Shown: piece by piece, positions 6,027 to 10,448 of the stretch | Numbering within the stretch: position 1 is the stretch's first letter | Layout of the letters: every line of letters starts with the position of its first letter | Assembly (NCBI GenBank): GCA_902775835.1 | Contig: CACYNZ010000110.1 | Span: 1-10,448, forward strand | Origin: an uncultured Eubacteriales bacterium | Lineage (GTDB): Bacteria; Bacillota_A; Clostridia; Christensenellales; Aristaeellaceae | DNA: 10,448 nucleotides | Direction: 5' to 3' | Translations under genes and position numbers: made by a program | The notes under the pieces: generated by a model | Told to the model about the DNA's origin: nothing | The model's input: the letters and a program-made list of their open reading frames with translations, nothing else | The model's database searches: none

Positions 6027-6039
6027 GCTGGTCCCCCCT
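6024..6039 (-). promoter_or_regulatory. Ribosome binding site that decides a TTG start codon
   Basis: AGGGGGG (6039-6033 on the minus strand) precedes TTG 6026-6024 by six bases, an ideal spacing. The first in-frame ATG, at 6008, would be 24 bases away, so the TTG is the likely start of the membrane protein. Confidence 0.6.
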
Positions 6040-6088
6040 GTTCTTATGCGGATTCTGTCGGTATGATTATGAATGCGTCTATATCAGT

Positions 6089-6118
6089 ATTATTGTTAAC
6101 AAGCGGCGATGCTGTCAA
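6089..6118 (-). promoter_or_regulatory. Sigma-70/SigA-type promoter of the membrane sensor-M28 peptidase operon
   Basis: A perfect TTGACA (6118-6113, minus strand) is followed after 18 bases by AATAAT (6094-6089), which matches the consensus -10 box at five of six positions. Transcription would start near 6082, about 55 bases before the TTG start at 6026. Confidence 0.65.
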
Positions 6119-6119
6119 G

Positions 6120-6449
6120 AGGATTCTATGAAAATAACGCATGCGGGACTGCAGACAGCGGTTTCATGCTGCTGTTCTTTCCCTCTGATACGTTCAAAGG
6201 CCTGAAAGGGGAGGGCAGGAAACTGCCCTCCCCTTTCAGGCCTTATCATCTTCTGTGCAGGAAAAGCTGCCCTGATACCAGCATGTTTTCTCTGCCGGTC
6301 CGCAGAGGGAAACAGCGGATGAAAGCTTGTGCAGCAGGGCTTCCTGAACAGAATGGCTGCTTCGTGATCAATCACTGCACCAATTCATGGTGGCGGTTTT
6401 TGCGATGTAAGCAGTATCTGGCTGTGACGGAGCGTATGATTGGTGTATG
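6120..6449. other. 330-base stretch without a convincing gene
   Basis: Apart from the hairpin at 6197-6244, nothing coding is convincing here. An 86-codon minus-strand frame and a long plus-strand frame are open, but neither has a ribosome site, a recognisable motif or plausible composition. A 25-codon plus-strand frame at 6128-6205 has an AGAGG in front but no promoter and no likeness to a known peptide. The stretch is best read as the spacer between two minus-strand operons. Confidence 0.5.
6197..6244. terminator. 22-bp perfect hairpin with GAAA tetraloop, probable terminator of the MATE operon
   Basis: The arms at 6197-6218 and 6223-6244 are perfect complements over 22 bases (beginning AAGGCCTGAAAGG) and are closed by the stable tetraloop GAAA on the plus strand, TTTC on the minus strand. 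The T tract after it is short in both directions (CCTTAT on plus, CCTTTG on minus), so termination may be less efficient than the stem suggests. It lies about 205 bases after the stop of the flavin-binding gene, the last gene of the riboswitch operon. Confidence 0.6.
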
Positions 6450-6926
6450 TCAGGATTCATTGACCATCTTGCCGGTCATGTGCTCCGGCACCAGGGCAAA
6501 CATGAGTGTGCGCAGCCCGGACCGTTCCAGTTCACGCTGAATATAGGCTTCATCGTCTGTGAATTTCCGGCTCAGCAGCGCGGAAATGCGCAGGAGCTGC
6601 TCCTGGTCCTCGATGAATTCAATTCTTCCGAACACAATGACGGAGCGGATATTCAGCGCCCATTCCCCGTCGCGGCGGAAACCCTCGTCAAATACGCAGA
6701 AGGAGGCCTTGGGATGGCGCCGCATGGCATCAATCTTGTGTCCTCTTTTTCCGCCGTGAAAATAGATTTTTCCGTCCTCGGCGGAGTAATAGTGATTCAT
6801 GGGCATGCCGTAGGGATAATCGTTATCGCCGAGCACGGAGAGCACGCCCCGGGGCTGCTTTGTCAGAATGTCAATGCACTCACTTTCCGTGAGAAGCTGG
6901 TTTCGTCTGAGCATGTCTCTGAACAT
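6450..6926 (-). CDS. Pyridoxamine 5'-phosphate oxidase-like flavin-binding protein, NimA-like (158 aa)
   Basis: A small split-barrel flavoprotein of the Pyridox_ox_2 (NimA-like) type. Diagnostic stretches are RGVLSVLGDNDYPYGMPMNHYY (about residues 26-47), KIYFHGGKRGHKIDAMRRHPKASFCVFD (53-80), NIRSVIVFGRIEFIED (92-107) and a C-terminal HMTGKMVNE (149-157). The length matches the family. Members bind FMN or related cofactors, and some reduce nitro compounds or detoxify drugs; the substrate here is not known. ATG 6926 is chosen because GGGAGG lies seven bases before it. The start lies 47 bases inside the 3' end of the MATE gene in another frame, so the two are certainly close in transcription and probably coupled in translation. 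Through that overlap it falls under the ykkC-type riboswitch upstream of the MATE gene. A probable terminator hairpin follows about 205 bases after the stop. Confidence 0.9.
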   Translation of the reverse strand: MFRDMLRRNQLLTESECIDILTKQPRGVLSVLGDNDYPYGMPMNHYYSAEDGKIYFHGGKRGHKIDAMRRHPKASFCVFDEGFRRDGEWALNIRSVIVFGRIEFIEDQEQLLRISALLSRKFTDDEAYIQRELERSGLRTLMFALVPEHMTGKMVNES

Positions 6927-8232
6927 GGCTGTTCCTCCCAAGAAATGAAATCAGAATGCATACAAGCAGGGTGAGCGCCTCCGCCAGGGAATGGCATCCC
7001 CAGAGTGACTGCGGTCCGCATATGGCCGGCAGCGTGAAGACCAGAAGGCCGGGAAGCAGGCATCCTCTGAGCGCGGACAGAAGCAGTGCGCGTCCTGTCG
7101 CTGCGGTGGCCTGAAAGAATGAGATCATCAGGATATTAAGGCCGGCGCAGAGAAAGCCGGAGAAATACAGGCGGCTCTGTTCGGCGGCAAACTGTGCCAG
7201 GCTTTCGGCACCGGGCGTGAATATTGTATAGAAGGGCAGGGCCAAAAGCAATACCAGCGCATAGGCGGCAAGGCCGAATGCAGAAAAGGCACAGATCCCG
7301 CATTGCCTGAGCGACTGCAGCTTTGCGGTATCGCCGGATGCGTAGAGGTAGCTGAAAGCTGGCTGCAGACCTTCGGCCATGCCGAGAAAGATGGTGAGAA
7401 TAATGAGCATCAGGTATCCGATGATCAGATAGGCGGCCAGCCCTTCCTCGCCGTACCCGTACCGGTTGATCCCGGAATTCATGAAGAAGGTGACCATGCC
7501 GATGCTGAATTCCATAACAAAGGATGGAAACCCGAGCGTGAGAAAACGCCCGGTGTCGGAAAGGGAGAGCCTTACCCGGGCAAAGTACAGCCTCCCTTTT
7601 CTGCGCAGGAAATGCGGCAGCAGAATCAGGATGCTGAACAGAGGACCGACGGCTGTGGCCAGTGCTGCGCCGGCGATGCCCATATTGAAGGGATACATGA
7701 ATACATAGTCAAGCACAATATTGGAAAGTGAGCCCAGGGACAGCGCAGCCATGGCAAGGCCGGGCTTTCCGTCATTCCTGGCCAGACCGCCCATGAGATA
7801 ACTGAACAGAAGAAACGGCGAAAAGATCAGAATATAGCGCAGATAGGTGACGGTCATATCATGGATTTCCGGCGTCGCACCCAGCATGCGGGCAAGGGGA
7901 TGGATGAACAGATTGCCCGCGAAGGCGATTATGAAGCTGATGACTGCCTGAAGGAGCATGCAGGTGTTGAAGGTCTGAAGTGCCTTCTTCCTGTCAGACG
8001 CGGCAAGTCGGACCGAGATGAGAACGCCGGCGCCGGATGTGACTGCCATGCTCAGGGCAACCAGCAGTTCCACGGCGGGAACGGCGGCTCCGGCGGCGGC
8101 CAGGGCGCTGCTGCCCAGACGCGCGCCGATGAATACGCCGTCCACGATCACGTATATGGAATTGAACAGAAGTCCGACCATCTGCGGAATGGCATACCGG
8201 AGAAAAATCTTTCCTGCGGATTCCTGAAACAT
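6880..8232 (-). CDS. MATE family multidrug/cation efflux transporter (450 aa)
   Basis: A twelve-helix exporter of the MATE family (NorM/MepA/DinF superfamily), which expels cationic or drug-like compounds in exchange for Na+ or H+. The N-terminus has the typical GKIFLRYAIPQMVGLLFNSIYVIVDGVFIG start (residues 7-36). The family's internal duplication is visible: the first half ends near residue 210 after GIAGAALATAVGPLFS, and the second begins at FLTLGFPSFVMEFSIG, with GLQPAFSYLYASGD (about 290-303) matching the conserved QP.sYnyGa segment of MepA-like members. The length is normal. The start at ATG 8232 has GAGGTG eight bases upstream. The last 47 bases overlap the start of the flavin-binding gene, and the final residues after the twelfth helix are hydrophilic. 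Expression is probably controlled by the ykkC-type riboswitch in its leader, which suggests guanidinium or a related compound as an inducer and perhaps as a cargo. Confidence 0.93.
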   Translation of the reverse strand: MFQESAGKIFLRYAIPQMVGLLFNSIYVIVDGVFIGARLGSSALAAAGAAVPAVELLVALSMAVTSGAGVLISVRLAASDRKKALQTFNTCMLLQAVISFIIAFAGNLFIHPLARMLGATPEIHDMTVTYLRYILIFSPFLLFSYLMGGLARNDGKPGLAMAALSLGSLSNIVLDYVFMYPFNMGIAGAALATAVGPLFSILILLPHFLRRKGRLYFARVRLSLSDTGRFLTLGFPSFVMEFSIGMVTFFMNSGINRYGYGEEGLAAYLIIGYLMLIILTIFLGMAEGLQPAFSYLYASGDTAKLQSLRQCGICAFSAFGLAAYALVLLLALPFYTIFTPGAESLAQFAAEQSRLYFSGFLCAGLNILMISFFQATAATGRALLLSALRGCLLPGLLVFTLPAICGPQSLWGCHSLAEALTLLVCILISFLGRNSHVQRHAQTKPASHGK

Positions 8233-8253
8233 ATGTCTTTCACCTCATGAAAT

Positions 8254-8293
8254 AAGCCTGGGAGAACATTGACAGCAATGATCTCCCAGGCTT
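8254..8293 (-). terminator. Riboswitch-overlapping intrinsic terminator in the MATE leader
   Basis: On the minus strand, AAGCCTGGGAGA (8293-8282) pairs perfectly with TCTCCCAGGCTT (8265-8254). An inner CATTG/CAATG stem and a four-base loop extend it beyond one A/A mismatch. TTATTTC follows. The left arm is also the conserved 3' end of the ykkC aptamer, so aptamer folding and terminator folding exclude each other. It sits 21 bases before the MATE start codon, so it can only serve as an attenuator of that gene. Confidence 0.8.
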
Positions 8294-8374
8294 TTATCCT
8301 TCCGTGTGAGGCCGCAAGCGCCGGCCCGCTCTATCTTGGACCAGTCCAGCCGTGCTGTGGAACCCTATAGAGGC
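8281..8374 (-). ncRNA. ykkC-class riboswitch aptamer, guanidine-I favoured
   Basis: The minus strand carries the hallmark ykkC blocks in the correct order: CTATAGGGTTCC (8370-8359), CTGGTCC then AAGATAGAG (8344-8329), and ACACGGAAGGATAAAAGCC then TGGGAGA (8307-8282). CTCTAT (8372-8367) pairs with ATAGAG (8334-8329) to close the first stem, and GGCCG/CGGCC forms a variable hairpin between the second and third blocks. The class consensus, as I know it, reads CUAGGGUUCC, CUGGUCCGAGAG and AUAAAAGCCCGGGAGA, so there are a few point differences (an A insertion in block 1, A for G after GGUCC). Guanidine-I riboswitches turn on guanidine-handling and efflux genes; the subtype 2 ligands (ppGpp, PRPP, nucleotides) control biosynthesis. 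The MATE context favours guanidine, but the subtype is not proven. It begins right at the predicted transcription start. Confidence 0.83.
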
Positions 8375-8380
8375 AGAGGA

Positions 8381-8409
8381 TATATATCACAAATGATTCC
8401 ATAAGGCAA
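8381..8409 (-). promoter_or_regulatory. Candidate promoter of the riboswitch-MATE-flavoprotein operon
   Basis: TTGCCT (8409-8404, minus strand) is followed after 17 bases by TATATA (8386-8381). Each box matches the consensus at four of six positions. The predicted start, near 8374, coincides with the 5' edge of the ykkC aptamer, which supports the call. Confidence 0.5.
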
Positions 8410-8459
8410 GCGATGGCGTTCTGCCGGCCCCGGGCATGATGCAAAAACGGGGACAGTTT

Positions 8460-10448
8460 TTACTTTACCCGGAAATCTCTGCCCATGATCAGGTTGTCGG
8501 AGCTGTCAGCCAGCCATACGCGGAAATCCCCGGGTTCCACATGCCAGCGGAACTGGGGGTCCAGCGTCCGCATTTCACGCGGTTCGATGGTCAGCGTGAC
8601 GGCTTTGGTCTCCCCGGGCTCGAGCGCAACCTTGGAAAACGCGGCCAGGGTCATGAGCGGCTTTACGGTGCTGCTGACCCTGTCACGGATATAGAGCTGC
8701 GGCACCGCTGTGCCCGCGCAACTGCCCGTGTTTGTGACGGTAAAGGTTGCGGTGACGGATTCGCCGGGCGCAATGCATGCAGGCGTGATCTCAAGGTCTG
8801 CGAAGGCGAAGGAGGTATAGCTGAGGCCGAAACCGAAGGACCACAGCGGCACGCAGTCGGTTTCCACGTAGCGCTTTCCGCCGCCGGGACGCCGGCTGTA
8901 ATGGCAGGGGATCTGGCCCACGTGCCGCGGGAAGGAAATGGGGAGCCGGCCGGAAGGCACGTTCTCTCCGAACAGGGTTTCGGCGATGGCATATCCGCCC
9001 TCCTCGCCGGGGAACCAGGATTCCAGAATGGCGGGCACATGTTCCCGCTCCCAGGGAATCGTGACGGGACGTCCGGTCTGCAGCACCAGCACGACCGGAG
9101 TGCCGGTGGCACAGACGGCCCGGACAAACGCTTCCTGATTTCCGGGCAGATCCAGCGAGGCGCGGTCCAGGTTTTCTCCGCAGGTGTCCTGATTGTCACC
9201 CACGCAGACAATGGCCACATCGGCCTGCTGCGCCAGATGCACGGCGCGCTGGAAGTTTTCCATCTCCCGGACATATCCGAAGAATACCCGGGCTCCAAGG
9301 TGATCATTGGTATACTCGATGCGCAGACGGTAGGCACGCCCGGCTTCAAAATGGAAGGGCACCGTGCGCCAGGCCGGATGTTCCTCGCCCCAGCCGTCGA
9401 GGATCAGGCGGCCGTCCACATACAGGCGCATGCTGTCCTCGGTCCGGAAACCGAGTCCGCCGTCGAAGTCAGCGTCCGCCGTGAGCGTGCCGGTCCAGAC
9501 AACGCTGAACACCTCGGAATCGATGGGGGAGCCGTTCATGAGCCAGTGGAAATCCATGCCCGGATCCCGCTGCACGAGGGCCGGTTCTCCTTCGAAGGAT
9601 CTGCCGCGGTAATAGCGTCCCGTCAGGCCGGGCTCGCCGTTTTCATCCCGGAGCATGCCCTCGGGACAGGAAACGGGCATGTCTCCGAGAAAATGGCATC
9701 CCGCGTCATAGAGCACTTTTGTTTCCGGGGAGACCAGGCTCCGGATGCCCTCGAGAAGGGACACGCCCTTCCGGCCGTCCGCCGTGTAGTCGCCGAGCAT
9801 GGCGGCGCCGGCCGAAGGCCCGAGAACCGCGATGACCGGTACATCCTTTGACAGGGGAAGGGTCTGGTGCGCATTCTTGAGCAGCACCATGCTTTCCCGG
9901 GCAATCTCCCGTGACAGGCGCAGATGTTCCGGAGTGTGGACATAAGCGGCGGCACGGCTTTCGTCCAGATAGGGATGATCAAAGAGGCCGAGCATGAACT
10001 TGACTTTCAGCACCCGCATGCACGCCCGGCGTATGACGGCTTCGTCCAGACGTCCGGTGCGGACCAGTTCCGTCAGGCCTTCCAGCCATTCCTCGTGCGG
10101 GAAATCGTACAGCTGCAGGTCCACACCGGCTTCAAGGCCCAGCGCCATGGCCTCTTCCTTGGTTTCAGCAAGGAAATGCCAGTCATAGAGGCGGGAAACG
10201 GCCGTGAGATCGGAGCGCACAAATCCGCGCATGCCCCACTGTCCGCGCAGGACATCCGTCAGCAGCCATCTGTTCTGGGAGGCATACTCACCGTTGACCT
10301 TGTTATACGAGCACATGACGGTCCAGGGCTGGGCCTTTTTGACCGCGCGCTCAAACGCCGGCAGATAGATTTCGCGCAGCGCACGCTCGGAGACCACGGA
10401 GGACACGCCGCGGCGGTTTTCTTCCTGGTTGTTGCAGGCGAAGTGCTT
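8460..10448 (-). CDS. GH3 beta-glycosidase with PA14 insert and C-terminal fibronectin-III-like domain (N-terminus outside window)
   Basis: The frame is open to the right edge, giving 662 residues counted from base 10448. It begins in the GH3 (beta/alpha)8 domain at KHFACNNQEENRRG. Further GH3 blocks are VMCSYNKVNG (44-53) and FVRSDLTAV (77-84), where Asp80 is the expected nucleophile. The second alpha/beta domain starts near residue 180 (ARESMVLLKNAHQTLPLS). It is interrupted by a PA14 domain at about 275-395 (GLTGRYYRG to ARVFFGY), then resumes with GDNQDTCGENLDRASLDLPG, where Glu425 is a candidate acid/base by family analogy. PSGRLPISFP and GFGLSYTSF lead into a fibronectin-III-like domain (about 548-655). 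Such enzymes release sugars from beta-linked oligosaccharides or plant glycosides, and PA14 usually shapes the substrate site. No signal peptide can be assessed. An AAAAAC/GTTTTT pair just after the stop is too weak to call a terminator. Sugar specificity is unknown. Confidence 0.95.
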   Translation of the reverse strand, partial: KHFACNNQEENRRGVSSVVSERALREIYLPAFERAVKKAQPWTVMCSYNKVNGEYASQNRWLLTDVLRGQWGMRGFVRSDLTAVSRLYDWHFLAETKEEAMALGLEAGVDLQLYDFPHEEWLEGLTELVRTGRLDEAVIRRACMRVLKVKFMLGLFDHPYLDESRAAAYVHTPEHLRLSREIARESMVLLKNAHQTLPLSKDVPVIAVLGPSAGAAMLGDYTADGRKGVSLLEGIRSLVSPETKVLYDAGCHFLGDMPVSCPEGMLRDENGEPGLTGRYYRGRSFEGEPALVQRDPGMDFHWLMNGSPIDSEVFSVVWTGTLTADADFDGGLGFRTEDSMRLYVDGRLILDGWGEEHPAWRTVPFHFEAGRAYRLRIEYTNDHLGARVFFGYVREMENFQRAVHLAQQADVAIVCVGDNQDTCGENLDRASLDLPGNQEAFVRAVCATGTPVVLVLQTGRPVTIPWEREHVPAILESWFPGEEGGYAIAETLFGENVPSGRLPISFPRHVGQIPCHYSRRPGGGKRYVETDCVPLWSFGFGLSYTSFAFADLEITPACIAPGESVTATFTVTNTGSCAGTAVPQLYIRDRVSSTVKPLMTLAAFSKVALEPGETKAVTLTIEPREMRTLDPQFRWHVEPGDFRVWLADSSDNLIMGRDFRVK

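Noticed and set aside
6128..6205. A 25-codon plus-strand frame with AGAGG in front, ending inside the 22-bp hairpin
   Set aside because: The ribosome site is fair, but there is no promoter, the peptide (with three adjacent cysteines) resembles nothing I know, and it lies opposite the well-supported promoter at 6118-6089. Chance is the simpler reading.
8439..8462. AAAAAC/GTTTTT pair just after the GH3 stop as a terminator
   Set aside because: Only six weak pairs, five of them A-T, around a seven-base loop; too unstable to call without transcript data.
8436..9851. A 471-codon plus-strand open frame opposite the GH3 gene
   Set aside because: It is an antisense shadow caused by the GC-rich codon use of the glycosidase gene. 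Its translation is low in complexity, has no domain motif, and has no ribosome site or promoter, while the minus-strand frame carries clear GH3 and PA14 motifs.

Overview
The window looks like chromosome from a moderately GC-rich, Gram-positive anaerobe of the Bacillota, probably a gut Clostridia- or Erysipelotrichia-type organism. This rests on strong GGAGG ribosome sites, intrinsic terminators, a ykkC-class riboswitch, families of unknown function that I associate with that group (DUF5714, DUF6796), and a GH3 glycosidase with a PA14 insert. The genus cannot be named from this sequence. No rRNA, tRNA, CRISPR array or complete insertion sequence was seen. All ten intact or edge-truncated genes lie on the minus strand, so transcription runs right to left. 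The only plus-strand coding trace is a short broken fragment.

Right to left: 10448-8460 holds the C-terminal part of a GH3 beta-glycosidase. Next, 8409-8254 holds a promoter, a ykkC-type aptamer (guanidine-I favoured) and an overlapping terminator, which form the leader of a MATE exporter (8232-6880). The MATE gene overlaps a small flavin-binding pyridoxamine-phosphate-oxidase-like gene (6926-6450). The riboswitch operon is the most informative element of the window: an efflux pump plus a flavoenzyme that are probably induced together.

A 330-base gene-free stretch with a 22-bp perfect hairpin follows. A promoter at 6118-6089 then drives a two-gene operon: a six-helix membrane protein that looks like a sensor module lacking its output domain (6026-5331, TTG start), and 10 bases later a membrane-embedded M28 metallopeptidase (5320-4115). 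A strong bidirectional terminator (4052-4101) closes it.

Between 3780 and 4022, on the plus strand, lies the tail of a degenerate surface or adhesin-type protein. A promoter with overlapping palindromes (3832-3788) and a leader of about 220 bases precede a second operon: a small membrane protein (3577-3080), a DUF6796 membrane protein (2953-2201) and a SAM-dependent methyltransferase (2204-1599, ATGA overlap), ended by a terminator at 1533-1491. Last come a cysteine-rich DUF5714 protein (1335-748) with its own candidate promoter, and the N-terminal part of an acyltransferase-3 membrane protein (650 to the left edge).
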